From Novosphingobium sp. MW5 (GTDB taxonomy: Bacteria > Pseudomonadota > Alphaproteobacteria > Sphingomonadales > Sphingomonadaceae): DNA of 64,000 bases. Each line of letters begins with the position of its first letter. Position 1 is the first letter of the stretch. Where the stretch lies: contig JAPCWB010000001.1 of the NCBI GenBank assembly GCA_025938935.1, positions 3,038,001 to 3,102,000 of the forward strand, in the 5' to 3' direction. The position numbers were made by a program, and so were the translations under genes. This document shows positions 17,543 through 27,368 of this stretch, piece after piece. The notes below the pieces were generated by a model. It did no database searches. It was not told the DNA's origin and worked only from the letters and a program-made list of their open reading frames with translations.

Positions 17543-18547
17543 GTGGCCGAAAGCCGGATTACCGACAGGCCGGGTGCCGATAGCATGGTGCAGTTCGCGC
17601 CGGGCTTCGGCCAGCGCTTCGTCGTCACGGTCGACACCGAAGAGGAGTTCGACTGGCGGCGACCGCTCGACCGCACCAGCCACGGCCTGAAGCATGTCCC
17701 GCTGCTCGCCAAGTTCCAGAAATTCTGTGAAGGGCTTGGCATCGCGCCGGTCTATTTGGTCGACTACCCAATCGCCACCTGTCCCCGCGCCGCCGAAGTG
17801 CTCGGCGAGCCGCTCGCCGAGGGCCGCGCGGAAGTGGGCGTTCAGCTGCACCCGTGGGTAAGCCCGCCCTTCGACGAGGAGCTGAACGAGTACAACTCCT
17901 TCGCCGGAAACCTGCCGCCTGTGCTGGAACGCGAGAAGTTCGCCCGGCTCTACGATGCCATCACGAAGAACCTTGGCGCGGCGCCGATGAGCTACCGCGC
18001 CGGACGCTATGGCGTTGGCCCGAACACGCACCGCGTCCTCAAGGAATTCGGCGTGCCGATCGATACTTCGGCCCGCAGCCTGTTCGATTACAGTGCCACC
18101 GGCGGTGCCAATTTCCGCGACTTGCCGCTGAAACCGTGGTGGGTCGACGAAGAGCGCAGGCTGATGGAGCTGCCGCTGACCACGGTGTTCTGGGGTCCGC
18201 TGCGCGGCATCGGCCCTTCGCTTTACCCTCGCCTGTGGCGCGCACCGCGCCTGCGCGGGGCCATGTCGAAGTTCGGCCTGCTCGAACGCATCCCGATGAC
18301 GCCCGAGGGCGTTTCGGCAAAGGAGGCGATCCGCGCGGCGGACGTTGCCGTGGACCTTGGCCTGCCGGTGATCGTGCTCTCGTTCCACAGCCCCTCGCTC
18401 GGCCCGGGCTACACGCCCTATGTGCGCAGCGAGGAAGATCTCGACGCGCTGTACGACTGGTGGCGGCAGGTTTTCGCCCACCTGAAGTCGCGCGGAGTGC
18501 TGCCTACATCGATGCGCGAAATCATGGGTGCCGCGGCCCTTGCCTAA
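17543..18547 (+). CDS. WalW-type polysaccharide deacetylase
   Basis: 334 residues from GTG 17543 (GGGGAAG upstream); ATG 17585 is an alternative. NodB-like features: VVTVDTEEEFDW near residue 27 with the metal-site aspartate, VGVQLHPWVSPPF, SYRAGRYGVGPNTH, and the late VIVLSFHSPSLGPGYT. These fit the WalW group of deacetylase-fold proteins found near sugar-assembly genes in sphingomonads. It has no signal peptide, which suggests a cytoplasmic or membrane-associated role in glycan synthesis. It is followed by two tRNAs. Confidence 0.75.
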   Translation: MAESRITDRPGADSMVQFAPGFGQRFVVTVDTEEEFDWRRPLDRTSHGLKHVPLLAKFQKFCEGLGIAPVYLVDYPIATCPRAAEVLGEPLAEGRAEVGVQLHPWVSPPFDEELNEYNSFAGNLPPVLEREKFARLYDAITKNLGAAPMSYRAGRYGVGPNTHRVLKEFGVPIDTSARSLFDYSATGGANFRDLPLKPWWVDEERRLMELPLTTVFWGPLRGIGPSLYPRLWRAPRLRGAMSKFGLLERIPMTPEGVSAKEAIRAADVAVDLGLPVIVLSFHSPSLGPGYTPYVRSEEDLDALYDWWRQVFAHLKSRGVLPTSMREIMGAAALA

Positions 18548-18583
18548 TCCACGCCAGCCGTCTAACGCGCGGCACCTGCGGAT

Positions 18584-18660
18584 GGGCCTGTAGCTCAGTT
18601 GGTTAGAGCTGGCCGCTCATAACGGCTAGGTCGCGGGTTCGAGTCCTGCCGGGCCCACCA
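18584..18660 (+). tRNA. tRNA with CAT anticodon, probably tRNA-Ile2 (lysidine type)
   Basis: 77 bases. The acceptor stem is formed by GGGCCTG and CCGGGCCC, with an encoded CCA end. The anticodon stem GGCCG/CGGCT encloses CTCATAA, giving CAT. CAT is carried by initiator Met, elongator Met and Ile2. The variable region GGCTAGGTCGC resembles the Ile2 form (GGTCGC) more than elongator Met, and the D-arm lacks initiator features, so Ile2 reading AUA after lysidine modification is favoured. Elongator Met is the alternative. Confidence 0.8.
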
Positions 18661-18685
18661 CCGCAGGAACAGAAATACCCCAGGT

Positions 18686-18762
<77 letters not shown>

Positions 18763-18838
18763 ATTTCTCCCCAATCTCATTTTGGAACCCCTGCGCGGTC
18801 ATGCGCGTTTCCTTTGCGGACAACGCAGGAAACATAGC

Positions 18839-19672
18839 ATGGCGGCGCGCGCATTCTGGCAGGGGCAGATCAGGCTGGCCCTCGTATCGATACCGGTCGA
18901 AATCTATGCCGCGACCAAGAGCGGCGCGGCGATTGCCTTTCGCCAGATCCATGAACCCAGCGGCAAGCCGATCAATTACGAGAAGGTCGTCAGCGGTATC
19001 GGCCCGGTCGACCGCGACGAGATCGTCAAGGGCTACGAGATTTCCAAAGGCAATTTCGTCCTGCTCGACGACGAGGAGATCGAGGCGGTCAAGATCGAGA
19101 GCAAGCGCACGCTGGAACTGGTCCAGTTCGTCGATGCGGACGAGATCGACGTGTTCTACTTCGAGAAGCCCTATTATGTCGTCCCGCAGGACGACCTGGC
19201 GGAAGAAGCCTTCATCGTGCTGCGCGAGGCGCTCCGCTCGAAGAAAAAGGTCGCGCTCGGCCAGCTTTCGGTGCGCGGGCGCGAGCAGCTTGTCAGCCTG
19301 AAGCCCTGCGGCAAGGGCATCGTCATGGAAACGCTGCGCTATGAGGACGAGGTCCGCGCGGCCCATGGTTATTTCAAGGACATTCCGGCAAGCAAACCGG
19401 CGAAAGAAATGCTCGACCTGGCCGGCGCGCTGATCGACCAGAAGAGCGCCAAGTTCGATGCCGGCGAGTTCCACGACCGCTATGTCGATGCGCTGAAGAG
19501 GCTGGTCGCCAAGAAGGCCAAGGCCAAAGGCAAGCGCATCCTTGAGGATGTCGAGGAGCCGGCGGCGCGCGGCAAGTCCAACGTGATTGACCTGATGGCG
19601 GCGCTCAAGAGTTCGGTCGGCAAGAAACCTGCCGCAGCGGTCTCCAAGCCCAAACCCAGAAAGCGCGCCTGA
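18839..19672 (+). CDS. ku: Ku homodimer protein of bacterial NHEJ
   Basis: 277 residues from ATG 18839 (AGGA 8 bases upstream); upstream in-frame codons fall in the tRNA and are rejected. It opens ARAFWQGQIRLALVSIPVEI, the canonical bacterial Ku start, and continues with the DNA-ring core (GKPINYEKVV, EEIEAVKIESKRTLELVQFV, YYVVPQ). The tail is Lys-rich (KKAKAKGKR, KPKPRKRA), typical for recruiting LigD. Ku binds DNA double-strand ends. ligD starts one base after its stop, so the two form an operon. Confidence 0.97.
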   Translation: MAARAFWQGQIRLALVSIPVEIYAATKSGAAIAFRQIHEPSGKPINYEKVVSGIGPVDRDEIVKGYEISKGNFVLLDDEEIEAVKIESKRTLELVQFVDADEIDVFYFEKPYYVVPQDDLAEEAFIVLREALRSKKKVALGQLSVRGREQLVSLKPCGKGIVMETLRYEDEVRAAHGYFKDIPASKPAKEMLDLAGALIDQKSAKFDAGEFHDRYVDALKRLVAKKAKAKGKRILEDVEEPAARGKSNVIDLMAALKSSVGKKPAAAVSKPKPRKRA

Positions 19673-19673
19673 C

Positions 19674-22199
19674 ATGGCCCGCGCCGATCCGCTCAAGGAA
19701 TACAACGCCAAGCGCGATTTCGCGAAAACCGCCGAACCTGCCGGCAAGCGCGCCACCAGCGAGGGCGGCAACCGCTTCATCGTCCAGAAGCATGATGCCA
19801 CCCGGCTGCATTGGGATTTCCGCATCGAGGCGGACGGCGTGATGAAAAGCTGGGCGGTCACCAAAGGCCCCAGCCCAGACCCCGAAATCAAGCGGCTGGC
19901 CGTGCGCACCGAGGATCATCCTCTGTCCTACAACGAATTCGAAGGCACGATCCCCAAGGGCGAATATGGCGGCGGCACCGTCATGCTCTGGGACCGCGGC
20001 ACCTGGGCGCCGGTCGAGGGCAAGAGCTGGAAGGACATCGACAAGGGCCACCTGCATTTCACCCTGCAGGGCGAGCGAATGAAGGGCGAGTGGATCCTCT
20101 TCCGCCTGAAACCGCGCCCCGGCGAAAAGCGCGAGAACTGGCTGCTGCGCAAGATTGACGACGAGTTTGCCGCCGAGGGCGATCCGCTGGTCGAGCACGC
20201 GCTGACTTCTGTCCTCACCGGTCGCACCATGGCCGAGATCGCCGCCGACAGCGGCAGCGAACATTCGCTCGCGGGCAAGAAGGGCAAGGCTTTTGCCGAA
20301 GAAATGGCGAAGGCCGCGGAACACAACAAGTCGAAGGCCAAGGCGAAGCCGAAGCGCAAGACACTGCGTTCCACCCCGCCAAAGTTCCGCGCACCGCAGC
20401 TGGCTACGCTGGTCGACAGCGTTCCCGCCGGTAACAACTGGATGCACGAGATCAAATTCGACGGCTACCGCGCCCTGATCGCGGTCGCTGGCGACAAGGT
20501 GCAGGTCTGGACGCGCGGCGGGAAGGACTGGACCGACAAGTTCCAGCCGCTCGTAGAGGCCGTGGCCGCGCTCGACCTCCCGCCCTGCCTGATCGACGGC
20601 GAGATCATTGCCCCGGACGCCGATGGCAACCCGGATTTCTCTCGCCTGCAATCCGTACTGAAGCGCGGCCACGGATCGCAAGGAGAGAGCGATGCACTGG
20701 CTTTCCACGCCTTCGACCTGCTCGAAGCCAATGGCGAGGACCTGACGAAACTGCCCAACATCGAACGCAAGGAACGGCTTGAGGCTTTGCTCGCCGCCGC
20801 GCAGCCGCCGATCCATGTCGCCGATCATGTTATCGGCGCGGGCGAAAGGCTTTACCGAGCGATGTGCGATGCCGGGCAGGAAGGGATCATATCGAAGCGC
20901 ATTGACGCGCCCTATCGCTCCAGCCGCACCAAGGCCTGGGTGAAGGTCAAGTGCACCCGGCGGCAGGAATTCGTGATCATCGGCTGGAAGAAATCGAGCG
21001 CCAAGGGGCGCCCCTTCGCCTCGCTCCTGCTTGCCCAGCATGAGGGCGGCGAACTGGTGTACAAGGGCAATGTCGGCACCGGCTTTGACGAGGACAGCCT
21101 GAAGGACCTTACAGCACGAATGGCGCGGATTGAGCGCAAGACGGCCCCAGCCGAAGTCGGACGCGCGGAGGCGCGCGGGGTGACATGGGTTGAACCCAAA
21201 CTCGTCGCCGAAATCGCCTTTGCCGAATTCACCGCAGAGGGTAACGTGCGCCATGGCAGCTTCCTTGGTCTGCGGGCCGACAAGAAGGCTTCAGCGGTGA
21301 CCCCAGAGATGCCACAGCCCGCTCCTGAGCCAGACGAGGAACACTTTCGCGTCACCAACCGCGAGCGCGTAATCTTCCCCGAGAGCGGCCAGACCAAGGG
21401 CGAGCTGGCGGATTACTATGCCGAGATCGCGCCGCTGATGCTGCCCTTCGCCGCGAACCGCCCGATCAGCCTCGTCCGCTGCCCGCAGGGGCGCGGGAAG
21501 AAGTGCTTTTTCCAGAAGCACGACAGCGGTTCCTTCGGACCGGACGTCCACCACGTGCCGATTGTCGAGAAGGACGGCGGTGCGGAGGATTACCTCTACA
21601 TCGACAATGCCGGCGGCCTCGTCGCCTGCGTGCAGATGGGGACGATAGAGTTCCACGGCTGGGGATCGCGCGCCTCTGCGGTCGAACAGCCAGACCGCAT
21701 GATCTTCGATCTCGACCCCGATGTCGGGCTGGACTTCGAGGCGGTGAAGTCGGCCGCCGGGGACATCCACGACCGCCTGTCCGACATCGGCCTTGCCAGC
21801 TATTCCATGCTGTCCGGCGGCAAGGGTGTGCACGTGATCGTCCCGCTCACCCCGGGCCACTCGTGGGAAGTGCACAAGGACTTTTCGCGCCGCTTTGCCG
21901 AGGCCCTGTCGATGGCCGAACCCGACCGCTTCGTTGCAACGATGAGCAAAGCAAAGCGCAAGGGCCGCATCTTTATTGACTGGCTGCGCAACCAGCGCGG
22001 CGCGACTGCGGTTCTGCCCTATTCCGCCCGCGCCCGTGAAAACGCGCCGGTCGCCGTGCCAATCGCCTGGGGCGAACTGAAGGATTACGACAACGCCCAC
22101 CCCTTCTCCATTGCCGACGCCAAGCAGCTGGCGTCGCGGGCGAAGAGCAAGGCGCTGGCAGGATGGGGCTTTGCCGAGCAGGTTCTGCCCGACGGTTGA
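19674..22199 (+). CDS. ligD: Multifunctional ATP-dependent DNA ligase LigD
   Basis: 841 residues in the order phosphoesterase, ligase, polymerase. The PE domain (~30-160) has RFIVQKHDATRLHWDFRIE and GTIPKGEYGGGTV. The ligase has the adenylation site EIKFDGYRAL near residue 260, and GEIIAPD. The polymerase domain (~545-841) has FQKH and FDLDPD, then SGGKGVHVIVPL. With Ku it repairs double-strand breaks by end joining: trimming 3' ends, adding ribonucleotides and sealing. It is full length with no damaged motif. It converges on the M28 peptidase gene with a four-base gap. Confidence 0.97.
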   Translation: MARADPLKEYNAKRDFAKTAEPAGKRATSEGGNRFIVQKHDATRLHWDFRIEADGVMKSWAVTKGPSPDPEIKRLAVRTEDHPLSYNEFEGTIPKGEYGGGTVMLWDRGTWAPVEGKSWKDIDKGHLHFTLQGERMKGEWILFRLKPRPGEKRENWLLRKIDDEFAAEGDPLVEHALTSVLTGRTMAEIAADSGSEHSLAGKKGKAFAEEMAKAAEHNKSKAKAKPKRKTLRSTPPKFRAPQLATLVDSVPAGNNWMHEIKFDGYRALIAVAGDKVQVWTRGGKDWTDKFQPLVEAVAALDLPPCLIDGEIIAPDADGNPDFSRLQSVLKRGHGSQGESDALAFHAFDLLEANGEDLTKLPNIERKERLEALLAAAQPPIHVADHVIGAGERLYRAMCDAGQEGIISKRIDAPYRSSRTKAWVKVKCTRRQEFVIIGWKKSSAKGRPFASLLLAQHEGGELVYKGNVGTGFDEDSLKDLTARMARIERKTAPAEVGRAEARGVTWVEPKLVAEIAFAEFTAEGNVRHGSFLGLRADKKASAVTPEMPQPAPEPDEEHFRVTNRERVIFPESGQTKGELADYYAEIAPLMLPFAANRPISLVRCPQGRGKKCFFQKHDSGSFGPDVHHVPIVEKDGGAEDYLYIDNAGGLVACVQMGTIEFHGWGSRASAVEQPDRMIFDLDPDVGLDFEAVKSAAGDIHDRLSDIGLASYSMLSGGKGVHVIVPLTPGHSWEVHKDFSRRFAEALSMAEPDRFVATMSKAKRKGRIFIDWLRNQRGATAVLPYSARARENAPVAVPIAWGELKDYDNAHPFSIADAKQLASRAKSKALAGWGFAEQVLPDG

Positions 22200-22203
22200 C
22201 GCC

Positions 22204-23547
22204 TTATTCGCCGATCAGTTGTCCCGGTTCATTGGCGACGACTTTCAGCACCGCCGCCCACGCGTCGACATTTTGCTGGAGCTGCGCCGGATCGACCTTG
22301 TCGAGCGTGTCATCGGGTGTGTGGTGCAGGTCGAAATAGCGGGTGCCATCCTGCGAAAGATCAATCACGGCCAGCTTCTGAGCATCGCTGATCGCGCCCA
22401 CGTCGGCCCCGCCGTCCGCCTTGTCGGCATTGGGCACGATGCCCATGGGATTGAGGACAGCCTTGACCTTGTCAGCAACCGGCTTGGCGAGGCGGTTGAA
22501 CTTCACGTTGTAAACCCGGTCCGCGCCGAAATCGCTTTCCATTGCGAGTGCGTGCGGATCACTGGCGTGGGCCTTGCCATAGGCCGCGCCGCCGAACACG
22601 CCGATTTCCTCGGACCCGGCCCAGAGCACGCGGATGGTTCGCAGGGTCTTGCCACCCGCCTGCGCCTTCAGTGCTGCGGCCGTCACGATCGAGCAACCGG
22701 CGCCGTCATCGATCACGCCCATGCCAATGTCCCAGCTGTCGAGATGGCAGGCGACGAGGATCTTGGGCAGCGAGGGATCGCGCCCCGGAAGGTCGGCGAT
22801 GACATTGCCCGAAGGCAGGTCAGGCGTCGTCTTGCCCGTCAGCGTCAGGGATAGCTTCATCGGCTTGCCGGTTTTCGCGATCAGCGCGACCATGTCCGCA
22901 TCGGGATTGGCCAGGGCGCCCGCCGGAATGGGCGGGGTGCCAGTCGGCCAGTTCGTTGCGCCGGTGTGCGGATTGCGGTGCTGGTCGGTGCCGATTGAGC
23001 GAATGACGATGCCGATCGCGCCCTTCTGCGAGGCAATGGCCGGCCCCTGGCGGCGAACATTGCCATAAGGGCCATAGCCCGAGCCATCCTGGTTGGGGCG
23101 CATAGCATGATCGACAAAGGCGATCTTGCCGGTCAGCGATCCTGCCGGTGCAGCCTTCAAGGCATCGAGCGTCTCGAAATAGACGAGATCTCCCGAAATC
23201 CCGCCGTCTGGCGTAGTGCCGCTGTAACCGAGTGCGGTGACTGCAAACTTGTGCGCATAAGGCGCGGTGAGCACGGCGCTCTCATATCCGCGCACATAGC
23301 TGGTGACGGTGAAAGGCTCTACCGTGACGTTCGAAAAGCCAAGCGCCTTCAGCCGCGCGGTTGCCCATTCGCGCGCCTTGGCTTCAGCCGGTGATCCGGC
23401 CATGCGCGGGCTGACTTCCATGGTCAGGTCGGTCAGGATCGACATGGCCGAGGCCTTGTCTGCCGGCTTTTCCTGGGCCTGTGCGGTGGAAAGGGAAAGG
23501 GCTAGGGCGGCCGCGCAAGTGGCGACGCGAATGGAAGCGATGGTCAT
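22204..23547 (-). CDS. Secreted M28 family peptidase with PA domain
   Basis: 447 residues. The signal peptide (MTIASIRVATCAAALALSLS) ends near AQAQ. A PA-like insert lies at ~120-240 (TGKIAFVDHAM). The zinc sites of M28 are seen in order: HLDSWDIG near residue 268, DDGAGC, WAGSEEIG, AMESDFGAD and a final HHTPDD. Such enzymes are periplasmic or secreted aminopeptidases or dipeptidases. It stands alone, convergent with ligD and divergent from the DUF1800 gene. Confidence 0.9.
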   Translation of the reverse strand: MTIASIRVATCAAALALSLSTAQAQEKPADKASAMSILTDLTMEVSPRMAGSPAEAKAREWATARLKALGFSNVTVEPFTVTSYVRGYESAVLTAPYAHKFAVTALGYSGTTPDGGISGDLVYFETLDALKAAPAGSLTGKIAFVDHAMRPNQDGSGYGPYGNVRRQGPAIASQKGAIGIVIRSIGTDQHRNPHTGATNWPTGTPPIPAGALANPDADMVALIAKTGKPMKLSLTLTGKTTPDLPSGNVIADLPGRDPSLPKILVACHLDSWDIGMGVIDDGAGCSIVTAAALKAQAGGKTLRTIRVLWAGSEEIGVFGGAAYGKAHASDPHALAMESDFGADRVYNVKFNRLAKPVADKVKAVLNPMGIVPNADKADGGADVGAISDAQKLAVIDLSQDGTRYFDLHHTPDDTLDKVDPAQLQQNVDAWAAVLKVVANEPGQLIGE

Positions 23548-23678
23548 GGCCGCACTTGCTAGCGGCGGTTTGGCGGGGCGGCAAGGTTGGTATCATTTGC
23601 GACAATTTGCGTCATGACAATCGTTCATGGCAGGATAAGCCTGACGACTTAGGAATTGGCCGCAAGGGAGCATCGCCA

Positions 23679-25095
23679 ATGGCCGAAATCGAAATCGCGC
23701 TTAACCGCTTTGGCCTCGGCTGGAAGACCGGTGAGACTGCGCCGCAGAACGCGAAGCGCTGGCTGCTTGACCAGATCATCCGCTACGATCCCGCCCCCGC
23801 GGCCATTGCGGCCCTGCCCAAGACGCCCGAGCAGATCGGCAAGCTCGCCACTCTCCGCATGGAACGCACCGAGCGGCGTCAGGACCGTGCCGAAGCGGCA
23901 AAGCAGCCGGCGATGGAGCAAGCAAAGCCTCAGCCGCGCAATGAGGCGCAACTCCTGAAGCCACTGCGCGACAGCTACGTCCAGGCGGTCGGCGCGCGCA
24001 TGGCGCAGGCCGTGGTCACCGATACACCTTTCATGGAGCGGTTGGTCAGCTTCTGGTCGAACCATTTCGCGATCTCGGTCGACAAGGCGGCCGTCATCGG
24101 CCTTGCCGGCAATTTCGAGAACGAGGCAATCCGGCCGAATATCAACGGCAAGTTCGCCGAGCTGCTCTTCGCAGCCGTGCGCCACCCGGCCATGCTGCTG
24201 TTCCTCGACCAGGCGCAGTCGATCGGGCCAAACTCCCAGATCGGCCAGCGCGCGCAGCGGCGCGGGGCTGAGCGGCTGCCGGGGATCAACGAGAACCTCG
24301 CGCGCGAAATCATGGAGCTGCACACGCTGGGCGTGCGCAGCGGCTATAGTCAGGCCGACGTTACCGAATTCGCGAAGGCGCTGACCGGCACGACGGTGAC
24401 CGGCCTTGGCCGACTCGCCCGCTTGCTGCCTTATGATTCAGGGCGTGCCGCATTTGTCGAGCAATTGCACGAGCCCGGAACGCGCACGGTGATGGGGCGC
24501 AAGTACAGCCAATCCGGCGAGGCGCAGGGCCGCGCGATCCTGAGCGACCTTGCCGCCCATCCCGCGACGGCCAGTGCACATTGCCACCAAGTTGGCGCGC
24601 CATTTCACATCGGACACCCCGCCGCCTGCGCTGGTAGCGCGGCTCGAGGCGAATTTCCTCAAGACCGGCGGCGACCTCCCCTCGCTTTATGCGGTGCTGA
24701 TCGACAGTCCCGAGCCATGGGCAAGCCCGGGCGCGAAGTTCCGCCAGCCTTGGGAATGGCTCGTGGCCGTCCAGCGCGCTACCGGCACGGCTTTGCCTGC
24801 GCAGGGCGGGCAATTCATGCTCACCCAGCTTGGCCAGCCGACATGGCGGCCGGGATCACCCGCCGGGTGGGATGACATTTCCGCGAGTTGGGCGGCGCCC
24901 GACGCGCTGCTGCGCCGGGTGGAGCTGGCCAACCGTTATGCGCGCACTTTCGCGGCGCTTGATGCCCGTGCGCTGGCGCCCAAACTCTTTCCCGAAACCC
25001 TGAGCGAGCCCACGCGGCAAGCCGTGGCCCGCGCCGATTCCGCGCAGCAGGCGCTGGCCCTGCTGTTCGTCTCGCCCGAAATGCTGCGGAGGTAA
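23679..25095 (+). CDS. DUF1800 family protein (apparent +1 frameshift at ~24573-24576)
   Basis: About 471 residues when repaired. Start ATG 23679 has AAGGGAG 9 bases upstream. The first frame carries MAEIEIALNRFGLGWKTGE, ERLVSFWSNHFAISVDK, NENLAREIMELHTLGV and ends its homology at LSDLAAHPATA. The next frame resumes with HIATKLARHFTSDTPP and runs to TAA at 25095. Four bases (AGTG) stand where three are expected, so one is extra. DUF1800 proteins pair with DUF1501 proteins, as here (four-base gap); the pair is widespread but its biochemical role is not established. No signal peptide is seen. Confidence 0.85.
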
Positions 25096-25099
25096 GCCG

Positions 25100-26248
25100 A
25101 TGACCCTGATCCTCAATCGCCGCCACTTGATCGGTGCGCTGGGCGCCACCGCGCTCATGCCCGCGCGCCTTGCCTTTGCCGCTGCGGCAAGCGGCGAGCG
25201 GCGTTTCGTGTTCATCATCCAACGCGGCGCGGCGGATGGCCTGGCGACGCTGGCCCCGGTCGGCGATCCGGCCTTCACCAAGGCGCGCGGCGCACTGGCG
25301 GAGGACTTCGCCGGTGCGGCAAAGCTCGACACGACCTTTGCCCTGCACCCGGCGCTGGCCGGGATGGGCGCGCTCTATGGCCAGAAGCAGGCGCTGTTCG
25401 TCCACGGCGTTGGCATCCCCTATCGCGACCGGTCGCACTTCGACGCGCAGAACGTGCTCGAGACGGGCGGCTCCAAGCCTTATGACACCAAGGACGGCTG
25501 GATGAACCGGCTGCTCTCCCTGCTCCCCGGCGGCACCCGCGCCATGGCGGTGAGCCCGACCGTACCCGCCGCACTGCGCGGCCCTCGCGATGTCACCAGC
25601 TATGCCAATTCGCGCCTGCCCGATCCCGACGCCGAGCTGATCCAGCGCGTGTCGACGATGTATGCGGGCGACCAGCAGCTCCACGCGCTCTGGGAGAGCT
25701 CAATGCAGGCCAAGGCCATGGCCGCCGGTAATGACGACAACGGGCAGGACCCGGTCGCCACCGGCAAGCTTGCCGCCAGCCTGCTGTCCGGCCCCCAAGG
25801 CGCGCGGGTTGCCATGATCGAAACTGGCGGCTGGGACACGCATTTCCAGCAGAAGGGGCGGCTGGAACGGCAGCTCAAGGGCCTCGACGCCATGATCGGC
25901 GCTCTGAAGACCGGCCTTGGCCCGGCGTGGAACGACACCCTTGTACTGGTGGCGACCGAGTTCGGTCGCACGGTTGCGCCAAACGGAACGGGCGGCACTG
26001 ATCACGGCACCGGCTCGCTCGCCATGTTGCTGGGGGGCACGGTGAACGGCGGCCGCGTGGTGAGCGACTGGCCGGGACTGGCAGCGGGGCAATTGTACGA
26101 AGGGCGTGACCTTAGGCCCACGCTGGGCATCGACGCCGCGATTGCCGGGGCGCTGGGCGCGCATTTCGGTATCGATCCGGCCAGGGTGCTGGCCACCTGT
26201 TTTCCGCAGACGGGCGAAAAGCCGATCGGTGGACTGATCCGCACCTGA
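25100..26248 (+). CDS. DUF1501 family protein, Tat-exported
   Basis: 382 residues. The N-terminus has a twin-arginine signal (NRRHLIGALGATALMPARLA) with cleavage near FAAAA. The body shows the DUF1501 pattern, related to sulfatase/alkaline-phosphatase folds: FIIQRGAADGLATLAP, ETGGWDTHFQQKGRLERQL, LVLVATEFGRTVAPNG, TDHGTGSLAMLLGG. Those Asp/His clusters resemble metal ligands. It follows the DUF1800 gene at four bases and is presumably made with it. The function of the pair in the periplasm is unknown. Confidence 0.9.
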   Translation: MTLILNRRHLIGALGATALMPARLAFAAAASGERRFVFIIQRGAADGLATLAPVGDPAFTKARGALAEDFAGAAKLDTTFALHPALAGMGALYGQKQALFVHGVGIPYRDRSHFDAQNVLETGGSKPYDTKDGWMNRLLSLLPGGTRAMAVSPTVPAALRGPRDVTSYANSRLPDPDAELIQRVSTMYAGDQQLHALWESSMQAKAMAAGNDDNGQDPVATGKLAASLLSGPQGARVAMIETGGWDTHFQQKGRLERQLKGLDAMIGALKTGLGPAWNDTLVLVATEFGRTVAPNGTGGTDHGTGSLAMLLGGTVNGGRVVSDWPGLAAGQLYEGRDLRPTLGIDAAIAGALGAHFGIDPARVLATCFPQTGEKPIGGLIRT

Positions 26249-26285
26249 TCTTGCGCGCAAGTTTCCGCGCTGGCACTAGCTGGAC

Positions 26286-27326
26286 ATGCTGCGTGCGTTG
26301 AAACCGCTACAGGCCTGCATCCTCGCCGCCTTGCTGGCGATGTTCAGCCTGTGGTGCGGCGTGCAAAGCTTCGCCCCGCCGCCCGCGGTCGAGGTGACGA
26401 GCGCGAACTACACCGACATCCAGCTTTACCAGGACATCGCCGCGAAAGTTCATGATGGCACGCCTTATCACAAGGCGGCGCGCGATCTTCAGGCGATGCA
26501 CAATTACCCGACCCAGCCCTTCGTCACGATCCGCTTGCCGACCCTGGCACTTATGGCGGCAGCACTGGGCTGGAAGATCTTGCAGGTTCTCCTGCTTGGC
26601 GTGCTGCTCCTCGCCGTGATCCGCTGGTACCGGATCGCCGCCGTGCGCAGCCAGGGCGAGGCGGTTGGCGTTGCGGTGATGGTGCTCGCTGGTGGAGCCA
26701 TGGTCACCCAGCCGGGCCTGATAGCCATGCACGACTTCTGGGCGGGGGTCCTTGCCTGCACCGCGATGACTTTCCGCGGGACGAAACGCTGGGGCTTTGC
26801 GATTGCTTTCGCCGGGGCCGCCGTGCTGATCCGCGAGCTGGCCCTGCCATTTGCCTTCCTTGCTCTGGCCTTTGCCTTGTTCGAGCGGCGCAGGAATGAA
26901 GCGATTGGCTGGGCGGTCCTGATCGGCCTGTTCGCGGTGGTCATGCTGCTGCACGCACAGGCCGTCCACGCGGTCGTGCTCCCGACCGACAAGCAGTCCG
27001 CCCCATGGACCGGCCTCCTCGGCTTTACCGGCGTGCTGAGAGACCTGACCGACACCTCGCTCCTCGGCATGCTCCCCCCGCCGCTCGCCTATGCGCTGAT
27101 CCCGCTGGCCCTGCTCGGCTGGAGCGCCGCGCCGCGCGGCTATGCCCTGTTCGGCCTGCTCTATTGCCTCGGCATGGCGGCGATGATCGCGCTGTTTTCG
27201 CGGCCGGACAATTTCTACTGGGCCTGCCTGCTCCAGCCGCACTGGTTCATCGGCTTCGCTTTCCTGCCGCGCGCCTTGCGCGACCTGTCGCAAGCCGCGC
27301 TTGCGAGGCAGCCCGCCGCCCTGTAG
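26286..27326 (+). CDS. Polytopic membrane protein, possible GT-C-like
   Basis: 346 residues, about nine hydrophobic helices. After TM1 (ILAALLAMFSLWCGV) comes a periplasmic loop with TDIQLYQDIAAKVHDGTPYH; an acidic residue in the first large loop and the Y-x-D-I context are common in GT-C lipid-linked sugar transferases. A later segment reads RELALPFAFLALAFALFERR. The assignment is weak. It follows the DUF1501 gene by 37 bases and precedes ettA by 42 bases; nothing in either points to its substrate. Confidence 0.6.
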   Translation: MLRALKPLQACILAALLAMFSLWCGVQSFAPPPAVEVTSANYTDIQLYQDIAAKVHDGTPYHKAARDLQAMHNYPTQPFVTIRLPTLALMAAALGWKILQVLLLGVLLLAVIRWYRIAAVRSQGEAVGVAVMVLAGGAMVTQPGLIAMHDFWAGVLACTAMTFRGTKRWGFAIAFAGAAVLIRELALPFAFLALAFALFERRRNEAIGWAVLIGLFAVVMLLHAQAVHAVVLPTDKQSAPWTGLLGFTGVLRDLTDTSLLGMLPPPLAYALIPLALLGWSAAPRGYALFGLLYCLGMAAMIALFSRPDNFYWACLLQPHWFIGFAFLPRALRDLSQAALARQPAAL

Positions 27327-27368
27327 AGGCGCGGCAAATCCTGAAAACCCAAGACCAGAGGTACACCC

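Noticed and set aside
19605-21254. 549-codon open frame opposite ligD
   Set aside because: Antisense shadow; the ligD motifs on the plus strand are complete and in order.
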